Shown: positions 14,815-23,074 of the stretch, piece after piece
How positions within the stretch are numbered: position 1 is the first letter of the stretch
How the letters are laid out: every line of letters begins with the position of its first letter
Assembly: GCF_002843305.1 (NCBI RefSeq)
Contig: NZ_PGSG01000006.1
Span: 62,001 to 126,000, forward strand
Length of the DNA: 64,000 bases
Reading direction: 5' to 3'
Source: Streptomyces barkulensis
GTDB lineage: Bacteria; Actinomycetota; Actinomycetes; Streptomycetales; Streptomycetaceae
Translations under genes and position numbers: made by a program
Notes under the pieces: model-generated
Told to the model about the DNA's origin: nothing
Databases searched by the model: none
What the model saw: only the letters and a program-made list of their open reading frames with translations

Positions 14815-15639
14815 TCAGCGCAGCACCCGGTCCCGCAGGACGGGGAAGTCCTCGCGGACCTTGTCGACGTACGCCGGGTCCAGCTCGGCGGTGACGACCC
14901 GCTCACCGGCGTCCGGCGCCTCGGCCAGCGTCTCGCCCCAGGGGTCGATGATCGCGCTGCGGCCCGCCTGGGGCACGCCCGCGTGGGCGCCCGCGGTGCC
15001 GCAGGCCAGGACGTACGCCTGGTTCTCCACGGCGCGGGCGCGGGCCAGCAGGGACCAGTGGGAGGCGCGGCGGGCGGGCCAGCCCGCCGGGATCACCAGC
15101 GCCCGGGCGCCGGCGTCGGTCAGTGCGCGGAACAGTTCGGGGAAGCGCAGGTCGTAGCAGGTGGCCAGGCCCAGGGTGATGCCGGGCAGATCGACGGTGA
15201 CCGGCTCGGCGCCGGCGGACATCAGGGTGGCCTCGCCCCGGTCGAAGCCGAAGCGGTGGATCTTGCGGTACACCGCGACCCGCTCCCCGTCGGGGGAGAA
15301 GACCAGGGAGGTGTTGTACAGGGCCGTTCCCACCCCCGTTGCGCCGGGGCCGCCGGCGTGCTCGGCGCGTTCCACCACGGACCCGGCGTGCAGCCAGACG
15401 CGCGCCTCGCGGGCCGCCTCGGACATGGCCCGTGCGGTGGGCCCGTCCAGCGGCTCGGCGCCGGCCTCGAAGGAGTCGAAGGCGAAGGCTCCGACCGTCC
15501 ACAGCTCGGGCAGGACGACCAGGTCGGAGGCGGTCTGCTCGCGTACGAGCGAGGCGGCCCGCGCGCGGCGCGTTTCGACCGTTTCGTCCTCGTCCACGCC
15601 GATCTGAATGAGGGAGGCGCGCACCGTACCACCGTCCAT
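14815..15639 (-). CDS. Carbon-nitrogen hydrolase (nitrilase superfamily)
   Basis: Encodes 274 aa. The catalytic triad is visible: Glu in LPELW, Lys in YRKIHRFGFD and Cys in ATCYDLRFPELF. NQAYVLACG and SAIIDPWG complete the family pattern. The short length and FPELFRAL spacing fit the omega-amidase (Nit2-like) branch, which hydrolyses 2-oxoglutaramate-type amides, but the substrate is not certain. ATG 15639 was chosen because homologues begin close to the first beta strand (VRASLIQI); the open frame continues to 15771 without features. Divergent from the isomerase-family gene. Confidence 0.85.
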   Translation of the reverse strand: MDGGTVRASLIQIGVDEDETVETRRARAASLVREQTASDLVVLPELWTVGAFAFDSFEAGAEPLDGPTARAMSEAAREARVWLHAGSVVERAEHAGGPGATGVGTALYNTSLVFSPDGERVAVYRKIHRFGFDRGEATLMSAGAEPVTVDLPGITLGLATCYDLRFPELFRALTDAGARALVIPAGWPARRASHWSLLARARAVENQAYVLACGTAGAHAGVPQAGRSAIIDPWGETLAEAPDAGERVVTAELDPAYVDKVREDFPVLRDRVLR

Positions 15640-15801
15640 GGGTTCGAGGGGGCCAAACGCCGGTCGAAAGCCGGTCGAAAGCAGCCTACGATCGTCACCC
15701 GAAAGGCCTGTCAGGCTGCTCGCTCGCAGCGTAACTTGAGAGCACCCAGTCCGCGAACCCACACCATCCACACGTATTCAGCACGTATCCGAGGGGTCCC
15801 G

Positions 15802-16626
15802 TTGACCGACCACCCTAGCCTTCAGCCCTACGCCGACGCCTGGGCCCACTCCATCGAGGCGATATCCGAGCTGGTCTCCCCGCTGGCCGAGGGCGAGTGG
15901 AACCGCGCGACCGAGTGCCCGGGTTGGTCGGTCCGCGACATCGTCTCCCATGTCATCGGGTCGGAGTGCGAGATGCTGGGCGACCCCCGCCCCATCCACA
16001 CGCTGCCGCGGGACCTGTTCCATGTGAAGGACGAGGTCAGCCGCCGCGTCGAGGTCCAGGTGGACGTGCGGCGCTGCCACACCGCCCCGGAGATGACCAG
16101 CGAGCTGGAGTACACGGTCATCCGCCGCTCCCGCCAGCTGCGGAACGAGAAGCGCGACCCGTCGACGATGGTGATGACCCCGCTCGGCCGGGAGATGACC
16201 CTGGAGTGGGCGCTGCGGCTGCGGGCGTTCGACGTGTGGGTGCACGAGCAGGACCTGCGGCGGGCGCTGGACAGGCCGGGCAACCTCGACTCCCCCGGCG
16301 CCCACGTGGCCCGGGACGTGCTGCTGCACGGACTGCCCAAGGTGGTCGCCGAGGACGCCGGGGCGCCGCCGAACTCGGCGGTCGTCATCGATGTGAGCGG
16401 GCCGGTGGAGTTCATGCGGACCGTGCGCGTGGACGCCGAGGGCCGGGGCACGGTGGACGCCAGCGTCTCGCTGGGGCCGGCGGCCACGCTGGCGACGGAC
16501 TGGGAGACGTATCTGCGGCTGGCCTGCGGGCGGGTGCGGCCCGCGGCGGTGCGCGAGAACCTCAAGATCGAGGGCGACCAGGCCCTCGCGGACGCGATCC
16601 TCGCGCACTTCGCCGTCACGCCCTGA
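15802..16626 (+). CDS. Maleylpyruvate isomerase-family, mycothiol-dependent protein
   Basis: Encodes 274 aa from TTG 15802 with GAGGGG about 6 nt upstream; no ATG or GTG fits better. The N-terminal domain (about 1-150) is a DinB/MDMPI four-helix bundle: WNRATECPGWSVRDIVSHVIGSE has the first metal-ligand His, and EWALRLRAFDVWVHEQDLRRAL the second. The C-terminal alpha/beta domain (from about 165) is that of the actinobacterial maleylpyruvate isomerase group. Members use mycothiol as cofactor or bind divalent metal. Specific substrate unknown. Confidence 0.8.
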   Translation: MTDHPSLQPYADAWAHSIEAISELVSPLAEGEWNRATECPGWSVRDIVSHVIGSECEMLGDPRPIHTLPRDLFHVKDEVSRRVEVQVDVRRCHTAPEMTSELEYTVIRRSRQLRNEKRDPSTMVMTPLGREMTLEWALRLRAFDVWVHEQDLRRALDRPGNLDSPGAHVARDVLLHGLPKVVAEDAGAPPNSAVVIDVSGPVEFMRTVRVDAEGRGTVDASVSLGPAATLATDWETYLRLACGRVRPAAVRENLKIEGDQALADAILAHFAVTP

Positions 16627-16711
16627 CCCCGCCCCGCCCCGTCCCGCTCCGCCCCGTCCCACTCCGCCCCGCTCCGGTCAGCGGGTCCCGGGGCCTGGGC
16701 CGCGGCCCGTC

Positions 16712-18055
16712 TCAGACCGGCACGTGCACCGCCTCGACGCGGCTGGCCACCACCCGCTCGCGCTCGCGGCGGTGCGCCCGGCCGCGCAGCCGGAGGATCT
16801 GGGCGGTGCCCAGCGCCTGGAGGACGAAGACGGAGGCGAACGCGATCCGGTAGTCGTCGCCGGTCGCGTCCAGCAGGACGCCCACCGCCAGCAGGGTGGC
16901 CATGGACGCCGTGAAGCCGCCGATGTTGACGATGCCCGACGCCGTGCCCTGCCGCTCGGGCGGATTGGCGGGGCGGGCGAAGTCGAAGCCGATCATCGAG
17001 CCCGGACCGCAGGCGCCGAGCACCACGCACAGCAGGACCAGCGCCCACAGCGGCGCCCGCCCCGGCCAGCACAGCACCATCGCCCAGACGGCGGCCGTTG
17101 CCAGCACCGTGCCGAGCGCGATCGGCGCCCGCGCTCTGTGGTGCCGGGCTATGACCTGGCCGTAGACCAGGCCGATGGCCATGTTGGAGAGCACCACCGC
17201 GGTCAGCAGGGTGCCGGCCTCGGCGCGGGTGCGGCCCTGCGCCTCGACGAGGAACGGCATCCCCCACAGCAGCAGGAAGACCATGCCGGGGAACTGGGTG
17301 GTGAAGTGCACCCACATGCCCAGCCGGGTGCCCGGCTCGCGCCACGCCTCGGCGAGCTGGCGGCGTACGTAGCCGGGTTCGCGCCCCGGCCCCCGCCCGG
17401 GCGCGGTGGCGGAGGCGGGAGTGGGGGCGCCCTCGGGCCGGTCCCGGAGGAAGAGCAGGACGAGCACCAGGACCAGCACGCCCAGCCCGGCGCTGCCCGC
17501 GAAGGTCGGCGTCCAGCCGAAGGCGGCCAGCAGACGCGCCAGGACCAGTGTGGTCAGCAGGTTGCCCGCCATCCCGAACAGCGCCGCCACCTGGGCGATC
17601 AGCGGACCGCGGCGGGGCGGGAACCAGTTGGAGCCCAGCCGCAGCACGCTGATGAACGTCATGGCGTCACCGCAGCCCAGCAGCGCGCGGGCGGCCAGCG
17701 CCATGGCGTACGAGCCGGAGAGGGCGAAGGCGAACTGGCCGGTGGTGAACAGCACGATGCCCAGGAGCAGGACTTTCCTGGTGCCCCAGCGGTCCACCAG
17801 CAGGCCGACGGGTATCTGCATCCCGGCGTAGACCAGGAGCTGGAGGATGGAGAAGGTCGACAGGGCCGAGGCGTTGATGTGGAAGCGGTCGGCGGCGTCG
17901 ATGCCCGCGACGCCCAGGCCGGTGCGGTAGGTGATGGCGGTGAAGTAGACGGCGACGCCCAGGCCCCACACGAAGGCGGCCCGCGGGCCGCCGAGCCGCA
18001 CTCCGGGGGCCGGTGTTCCGGAGGCCGGCGCTCCGGGCGGGTTCCCGCCGCTCAC
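16712..18055 (-). CDS. MFS transporter (nitrate/hexuronate-like), partner of the GntR gene
   Basis: Encodes 447 aa with 12 predicted helices. DRWGTRKVLLLG between TM2 and TM3 is the MFS signature loop. It starts at GTG 18055 within the stop of the upstream GntR gene (GTGA), so regulator and transporter are translationally coupled. Organic anion uptake is plausible because FCD-type GntR proteins usually sense carboxylic acids, but no substrate can be assigned. The N-terminal 25 residues are Gly/Pro-rich and probably cytosolic. Confidence 0.85.
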   Translation of the reverse strand: MSGGNPPGAPASGTPAPGVRLGGPRAAFVWGLGVAVYFTAITYRTGLGVAGIDAADRFHINASALSTFSILQLLVYAGMQIPVGLLVDRWGTRKVLLLGIVLFTTGQFAFALSGSYAMALAARALLGCGDAMTFISVLRLGSNWFPPRRGPLIAQVAALFGMAGNLLTTLVLARLLAAFGWTPTFAGSAGLGVLVLVLVLLFLRDRPEGAPTPASATAPGRGPGREPGYVRRQLAEAWREPGTRLGMWVHFTTQFPGMVFLLLWGMPFLVEAQGRTRAEAGTLLTAVVLSNMAIGLVYGQVIARHHRARAPIALGTVLATAAVWAMVLCWPGRAPLWALVLLCVVLGACGPGSMIGFDFARPANPPERQGTASGIVNIGGFTASMATLLAVGVLLDATGDDYRIAFASVFVLQALGTAQILRLRGRAHRRERERVVASRVEAVHVPV

Positions 18056-18729
18056 CGGACCTCACCGCGCAGCAGGTGCCGCACGGAGCCGACGTGGCCG
18101 CGCACCGCCTCGGCGGCGGCCTCCGCGTCCCCCGTGCGCAGTGCGCGCAGGATCTCGGTGTGCTCGGTGATGTTCTTGGCGATGCGGTCGGGGTGGGAGT
18201 GCATCACGGCGACGCCCATGCGCAGCTGGCGGTCGCGGAGCTGGTCGTACAGGCGCTCCAGGATCCGGTTGCCGGCCGCCCCGACCACGGTGGCGTGGAA
18301 GCAGCGGTCGGTGGCGGCCACCGCCGCCAGGTCGCCGGTCTCGGCCTGGCGCCGCTGCTGCTCCAGGAGTTCGCCGAGCCGGTCCAGCAGGTCGCGCGGC
18401 GCGGGGGTGACCTTGCGCACGGCGTGCTCCTCGACCAGCAGCCTGGTCTCGACGACGTCGCCGATCTCCTGGACGGAGACGGGCAGGACGAGCGCGCCCT
18501 TCTTGGGGTAGAGCCTGAGCAGTCCCTCGGCCTCCAGGCGCAGCAGCGCCTCCCGCACGGGGGTGCGGGAGACCCCGACCGCACTGGCCAGCTCGCCCTC
18601 GGTGAGCAGGGTGCCGCCCTCGTAGCGGCGCTCCAGGACCGCCTGTTTGACGTGGGTGTAGACACGTTCGGCCGCGGGCGGCGCCGGGTTCGGGGGCGGG
18701 GAGGTGGCCGGGGAGGGCTGGGAAGGCAT
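18052..18729 (-). CDS. GntR-family transcriptional regulator, FCD type
   Basis: Encodes 225 aa from ATG 18729; an earlier in-frame start at 18765 would add 12 unlikely residues. After a Pro-rich lead, residues 20-90 form the winged helix with VYTHVKQAVLERRYEGG and SRTPVREALLRLEAEGLL. The C-terminal helical FCD domain has D...FH (ATDRCFHATVV) and HTEILRAL as metal or ligand residues. It shares an operon with the MFS gene. Upstream, CATA and TATG half-sites flank an AT-richer stretch (about 18740-18757) that may contain the promoter. Confidence 0.9.
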   Translation of the reverse strand: MPSQPSPATSPPPNPAPPAAERVYTHVKQAVLERRYEGGTLLTEGELASAVGVSRTPVREALLRLEAEGLLRLYPKKGALVLPVSVQEIGDVVETRLLVEEHAVRKVTPAPRDLLDRLGELLEQQRRQAETGDLAAVAATDRCFHATVVGAAGNRILERLYDQLRDRQLRMGVAVMHSHPDRIAKNITEHTEILRALRTGDAEAAAEAVRGHVGSVRHLLRGEVR

Positions 18730-18843
18730 GGACACACCATAGATACAACAGGTATGCGTACCCACCCCCGTCCGTCATACGGGACGGCGGCAGGGGCGGG
18801 CAGGGCCGGAGGGGGTGGGCCGGACGAGGTGGGCCGGACATGC

Positions 18844-18882
18844 GGCGGGGCCCGGCGCACGGTGCGTGCGCCGGGCCCCGCC
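18844..18882 (-). terminator. Hairpin terminator of the first BCDH operon
   Basis: A perfect 18-bp inverted repeat (18844-18861 with 18865-18882) around a GTG loop, about 70 bp after the E2 stop codon. No T-run follows. Its length and position make it the probable end of the minus-strand bkd transcript. Confidence 0.75.
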
Positions 18883-18927
18883 ATGGTCCGCCGGGCCGGA
18901 CGGCCCGTCAGGCCGTCAGGCCGTCAG

Positions 18928-18969
18928 GCCCAGGTGATCAGGCCCAGGTGATCAGGCCCAGGTGATCAG
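18928..18969 (-). repeat. 14-nt tandem repeat that triplicates the end of the E2 gene
   Basis: Three perfect copies of GCCCAGGTGATCAG at 18928-18941, 18942-18955 and 18956-18969. On the coding strand each unit reads as the last codons of E2 plus its TGA; the first copy is coding and the other two lie in the 3' untranslated region. Directly beyond is a shorter GTCAGGCC repeat (about 18907-18930). Confidence 0.9.
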
Positions 18970-20454
18970 GCGCTTGGGGTGCTCCAGGACGGCCGCGATG
19001 TCGGCCAGCACCTTGGAGCCCAGCTCGCCGTCGACCAGACGGTGGTCGAAGGAGAGCGCCAGAGTGGTGACCTGGCGCGGCTTGACCTTGCCCTTGTGGA
19101 CCCACGGCTGGAGCTTGACCGCGCCGAAGGCCAGGATCGCCGACTCCCCGGGGTTGAGGATCGGGGTGCCGGTGTCGACGCCGAAGACGCCGACGTTGGT
19201 GATCGTGACCGTGCCGCCGGACATGTCCGCCGGGGAGGTCTTCCCCTCCCTGGCGGTGGCGACCAGCTCGCCCAGCGCCCGCGCCAGCTCCGGCAGGGTC
19301 TTGGCGTGCGCGTCCTTGATGTTCGGCACGATCAGACCGCGCGGGGTGGCCGCGGCGATGCCCAGGTTCACGTACTCCTTGTGGACGATCTCCTGGCTGG
19401 CCCCGTCCCAGGCGGCGTTGACCTCCGGATTGCGCCGGATGGCGACCAGGAGCGCCTTGGCCACCAGCAGCAGCGGGTTGACCCGCAGGCCCGCCATGTC
19501 CGGGTCCTGCTTGAGCTCCTGCACCAGCTTCATCGTGCGGGTGACGTCGACGGTGATGAACTCCGTGACGTGCGGCGCGGTGAAGGCGCTGGAGACCATC
19601 GCCTGGGCGGTCGCCTTGCGCACGCCCTTGATCGGCACCCGGCGCTCGCGCTCGCCGGTGCTCCACACCGCCGGAGCCGGGACCTCGGCCGGAGCGGGGG
19701 CCGCCTCGGGAGCCGCCTCCGGGGCGGTCCCGGTCACGGCGGCGGCCTCGTGCGAGGGCGCCGGGGCCGCGGCGGCGTGCACGTCCTCGCGGGTGATGAT
19801 CCCGTTCGGGCCGGTCGGCACGATCGCGGCCAGGTCCACGCCCAGGTCCTTGGCGAGCTTGCGCACCGGCGGCTTGGCCAGCGGGCGCTGCGGGGAACGC
19901 TCGGCCTCCTCGACGGCGGGCGCCGCGGCCGGGGGCGTGGTGGTGGCGTCCATCTCGGCCTGGACGGCGGCCTGCGCGTCCCGCACGTGGTTCTGCTGCT
20001 TGCGCGGACGCCGCTTGGTCGAGGCGGTGCCGACGCCGTAGCCCACCAGCACCGGCTGGCGCTTGGCGCCCTCCTCCTCCGCGGCCGCCTCCGGCCCGGC
20101 CGGCTCGGCCGCGGCGGGAGCCGCGGGCGCGGCCTCCCCGGCGGCCGGTGCTCCGGCGGGGGCGGCCGGTCCCGCCGACGGGTCGGTGTCCACCGTGATG
20201 ATCGGGGTGCCCACGTCCACGGTGACGCCCTCTTCGAAGTGCAGCTCGTGCACCACGCCGTTGTACGGGATGGGCAGTTCGACGGCCGCCTTGGCCGTCT
20301 CCACCTCGCACACCACCTGGCCGTCGGTCACCGTGTCACCGGGCCCCACGTACCACTTGAGGATCTCGGCCTCGGTCAGGCCCTCGCCCACGTCCGGCAT
20401 CCTGAACTCGCGGATGCGCTGGGCAGCGGCCCCGGCGGCAGCCGTATCAGTCAT
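18952..20454 (-). CDS. bkdC: BCDH complex E2, dihydrolipoamide acyltransferase (set 1)
   Basis: Encodes 500 aa. It transfers the branched acyl group from E1 via lipoyl-lysine to CoA. Residues 14-90 are one lipoyl domain with the lipoylated Lys55 in ETAKA. An Ala/Pro/Glu linker follows, then a peripheral-subunit binding domain (about 195-235, PVRKLAKDLGVDL and GIITREDV). The catalytic core ends with FDHRLVDG holding the His and Asp. ATG 20454 was chosen; GTG 20460 lies closer to the GAGGAG ribosome site. It is the third gene after E1alpha and E1beta with a 27-nt gap. Branched-chain rather than pyruvate specificity follows from the separate E1alpha/E1beta genes. Confidence 0.9.
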   Translation of the reverse strand: MTDTAAAGAAAQRIREFRMPDVGEGLTEAEILKWYVGPGDTVTDGQVVCEVETAKAAVELPIPYNGVVHELHFEEGVTVDVGTPIITVDTDPSAGPAAPAGAPAAGEAAPAAPAAAEPAGPEAAAEEEGAKRQPVLVGYGVGTASTKRRPRKQQNHVRDAQAAVQAEMDATTTPPAAAPAVEEAERSPQRPLAKPPVRKLAKDLGVDLAAIVPTGPNGIITREDVHAAAAPAPSHEAAAVTGTAPEAAPEAAPAPAEVPAPAVWSTGERERRVPIKGVRKATAQAMVSSAFTAPHVTEFITVDVTRTMKLVQELKQDPDMAGLRVNPLLLVAKALLVAIRRNPEVNAAWDGASQEIVHKEYVNLGIAAATPRGLIVPNIKDAHAKTLPELARALGELVATAREGKTSPADMSGGTVTITNVGVFGVDTGTPILNPGESAILAFGAVKLQPWVHKGKVKPRQVTTLALSFDHRLVDGELGSKVLADIAAVLEHPKRLITWA

Positions 20455-20481
20455 CGTCACGACTCTCCTCAGCCCCTACTC

Positions 20482-21462
20482 TCAGTACGCCAGCGCGCGG
20501 TCGACGGCATCGAGCACCCGGTCCAGGTTCGGCAGGTACTCGTCCTCCAGCCTGGCCGGCGGATACGGCGCGTGGAACCCGCCCACCCGCAGCACCGGCG
20601 CCTCCAGGTGGTAGAAGCACCGCTCGGTGATCCGGGCGGCGATCTCCGAGCCCGTGCCCAGGAAGACCGGCGCCTCGTGGACCACCACCAGGCGGCGGGT
20701 CCTCTCCACCGACGCCTGGATCGCGTCGAAGTCGACCGGGGACATCGACCGCAGGTCCAGCACCTCCAGTGACCTGCCCTCCTCCTCGGCCGCCGCGGCG
20801 GCCTCCAGGCAGGTCTTCACCATCGGCCCGTAGGCCGCCAGCGTCAGGTCGGTGCCCTCGCGGGCCACGACCGCCCTGTGCAGCGGTCCGGGGATGGCCT
20901 CGACATCGACCTCGCCCTTGTCCCAGTAGCGGCGCTTGGGCTCGAAGAAGATCACCGGGTCGTCGGAGGCGATCGCCTGCTGCATCATCCAGTACGCGTC
21001 CGAGGCGTTGGACGGCGAGACGCACTTCAGGCCCGCCACGTGCGCGAACAGCGCCTCGGGCGACTCGCTGTGGTGCTCCACCGCGCCGATGCCGCCACCG
21101 TAGGGGATGCGGATGACGACCGGCAGCTTGACCTTGCCCAGCGCGCGGGCGTGCATCTTCGCGAGCTGGGTGACGATCTGGTCGTAGGCGGGGAAGACGA
21201 ACCCGTCGAACTGGATCTCCACCACCGGCCGGTAGCCGCGCAGGGCCATGCCGATCGCGGTGCCGACGATGCCGGACTCGGCCAGCGGGGTGTCGATGAC
21301 CCGCCCCTCGCCGAAGTCCTTCTGCAGGCCGTCGGTGATACGGAAGACGCCGCCGAGCTTGCCGACGTCCTCACCCATGATCAGGACCTTGGGGTCGGTC
21401 TCCAGGGCCTTGCGCAGCGACTCGTTGAGCGCCTTGGCCATGGGCATCTTGGTGCTGGCCAT
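20482..21462 (-). CDS. bkdB: BCDH complex E1 beta subunit (set 1)
   Basis: Encodes 326 aa, the usual length. Family landmarks are GEDVGKLGGVFRIT, TPLAESGIVGTAIGMA, the PYGGGIGAVEHHSES active-site segment, EPKRRYW and FLGTGSEIAARITE. With E1alpha it forms the thiamine-diphosphate heterotetramer that decarboxylates 2-oxo acids from Val, Leu and Ile and supplies branched starters for fatty acids. It starts one base after the E1alpha stop (TGA-G-ATG) and is co-expressed with it. Confidence 0.92.
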   Translation of the reverse strand: MASTKMPMAKALNESLRKALETDPKVLIMGEDVGKLGGVFRITDGLQKDFGEGRVIDTPLAESGIVGTAIGMALRGYRPVVEIQFDGFVFPAYDQIVTQLAKMHARALGKVKLPVVIRIPYGGGIGAVEHHSESPEALFAHVAGLKCVSPSNASDAYWMMQQAIASDDPVIFFEPKRRYWDKGEVDVEAIPGPLHRAVVAREGTDLTLAAYGPMVKTCLEAAAAAEEEGRSLEVLDLRSMSPVDFDAIQASVERTRRLVVVHEAPVFLGTGSEIAARITERCFYHLEAPVLRVGGFHAPYPPARLEDEYLPNLDRVLDAVDRALAY

Positions 21463-21463
21463 C

Positions 21464-22633
21464 TCAGCGGCCCTCCTCGTCGGCGAAGGACGCCAGGTAC
21501 TCGGCGAACTGGGCGCGCTCCTCGTCCACCAGCGCGTGCCCGTCGGCGTAGACGTTCTCGAAGATGGCCATGGTGTCCGGGTCCGGCATGGTCCGGATGG
21601 CCTCGCGCACCCGCAGCGCCAGCGCGTCGCTGTCCTGGTCGAGCCCGGCGAGCCAGTCGGCGTCGATCAGGCCCTCCTTCTCCAGGTAGGTGCGCAGCCG
21701 CAGGATCGGGTCCTTGGCCTCCCACTCCTCGCGCTCGGCGTCCTTGCGGTAGCGGGTGGGGTCGTCGGAGGTGGTGTGGGCGCCCATCCGGTAGGTGAAC
21801 GCCTCGACCAGGGTCGGGCCCTCGCCGGTGCGGGCGCGCTCCAGGGCGGCCCGGGTCACGGCCAGCACCGCCAGCACGTCGTTGCCGTCCACCCGGACGC
21901 CGGGGAAGCCGAAGCCCGCGGCGCGCTGGTAGATCGGAACGCGGGACTGCTTCTCGGTGGGCTCGGAGATCGCCCACTGGTTGTTCTGGCAGAAGAACAC
22001 CACCGGCGCGTTGTAGACCGCGGAGAAGGTGAACGCCTCCGCCACGTCGCCCTGGCTGGACGCGCCGTCGCCGAAGTAGGCGATCACCGCGCTGTCCGCG
22101 CCGTCCTTGGCCACGCCCATCGCGTAACCCGTGGCGTGCAGCGCCTGCGAGCCGATGACGATGGTGTAGAGGTGGAAGTTGTTGCTGTTGGGGTCCCAGC
22201 CGCCGTTGTTGACGCCGCGGAACATGCCCAGCAGGTTGGTCGGGTCCACCCCGCGGCACCAGGCCACGCCGTGCTCCCGGTAGGTCGGGAAGACGTAGTC
22301 GTCGTCCCGCAGCGCCCGGCCCGAGCCGATCTGCGCGGCCTCCTGGCCCAGCAGCGACGCCCACAGGCCCAGCTCGCCCTGCCGCTGCAGCGCGGTGGCC
22401 TCGGCGTCGAACCGGCGGGTGAGGACCATGTCGCGGTACAGACCGCGCAACTCGTCGGGGGTCAGGTCCAGCGAGTAGTCCGGGTGCTCGACCCGCTCGC
22501 CCTCCGGCGTCAGCAGTTGTACGAGCTCGGGGCGCGCGGCCGACTGCGAGCGCTTCCTCGCCCCGCTCGTCGTGGTGCGCTTTCCGCTGCTGCGGCGCGG
22601 CTTGCTGCGCGCGGCAGTGCTCTCCACGGTCAC
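21464..22633 (-). CDS. bkdA: BCDH complex E1 alpha subunit (set 1)
   Basis: Encodes 389 aa from GTG 22633, with GGAGGAG upstream. The thiamine diphosphate/Mg motif GDGASSQGD...CQNN is intact, as is the RYRKDAEREEW region corresponding to the phosphorylation loop of E1alpha proteins. The N-terminal 30 residues are Lys/Arg/Ser-rich and probably disordered. It is the first gene of the operon. Its upstream region contains a nested dyad and a possible promoter. The mature complex also needs E3, which is not encoded in this window. Confidence 0.92.
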   Translation of the reverse strand: MTVESTAARSKPRRSSGKRTTTSGARKRSQSAARPELVQLLTPEGERVEHPDYSLDLTPDELRGLYRDMVLTRRFDAEATALQRQGELGLWASLLGQEAAQIGSGRALRDDDYVFPTYREHGVAWCRGVDPTNLLGMFRGVNNGGWDPNSNNFHLYTIVIGSQALHATGYAMGVAKDGADSAVIAYFGDGASSQGDVAEAFTFSAVYNAPVVFFCQNNQWAISEPTEKQSRVPIYQRAAGFGFPGVRVDGNDVLAVLAVTRAALERARTGEGPTLVEAFTYRMGAHTTSDDPTRYRKDAEREEWEAKDPILRLRTYLEKEGLIDADWLAGLDQDSDALALRVREAIRTMPDPDTMAIFENVYADGHALVDEERAQFAEYLASFADEEGR

Positions 22634-23074
22634 TTGTGCTCCTCCGTCTGTCCGGCCCCCGGGGTCGCCGGGAAGCCTGGGGATTCCCCGCCGGTGGCAG
22701 GGAGAGGCTCGCCCGGATCCGTACGGCCCACGGGGTAGGTGCGGCGCGGACGGAACCGAGCGGTGACAGGTGTCCCGTTCGACGGCCCGCTGTCAGCACG
22801 TTACCCAGTACCTCCGCACATGCGCGAAGGGTCCCTGACCTGCAATTTTGCTTGGGTTTCCAAGTAAATCGCAAAAGCCTGGAACGTCACTGGTCACAGC
22901 CTCGCAAGCGCCTGGGACAAACGCACGTTATCCCGGTACCGAAGTGACGGGAAGAGCTGTGGATGAGTGACGCGGAGATGGTGCGTGATCGATATGTGAG
23001 ACGGACACGGAGGGTGAAGACCCACAAGATCCCGCAGAAGCCGTGCACCGCCCATACCCCGCCCGCGGGCGGAA
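22634..23074. promoter_or_regulatory. Control region upstream of the first BCDH operon (441 bp)
   Basis: No gene is seen. A nested dyad lies in AT-richer DNA: TTTTGC (22846-22851) with GCAAAA (22871-22876) encloses CTTGG (22851-22855) and CCAAG (22860-22864). On the minus strand, TTGCGA and CAAAAT separated by 18 bp lie within the same dyad and could be -35 and -10 elements, so a bound protein would block the promoter. The leader would be about 200 nt. The rest, toward the APH-like gene, shows nothing clear. Confidence 0.45.
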
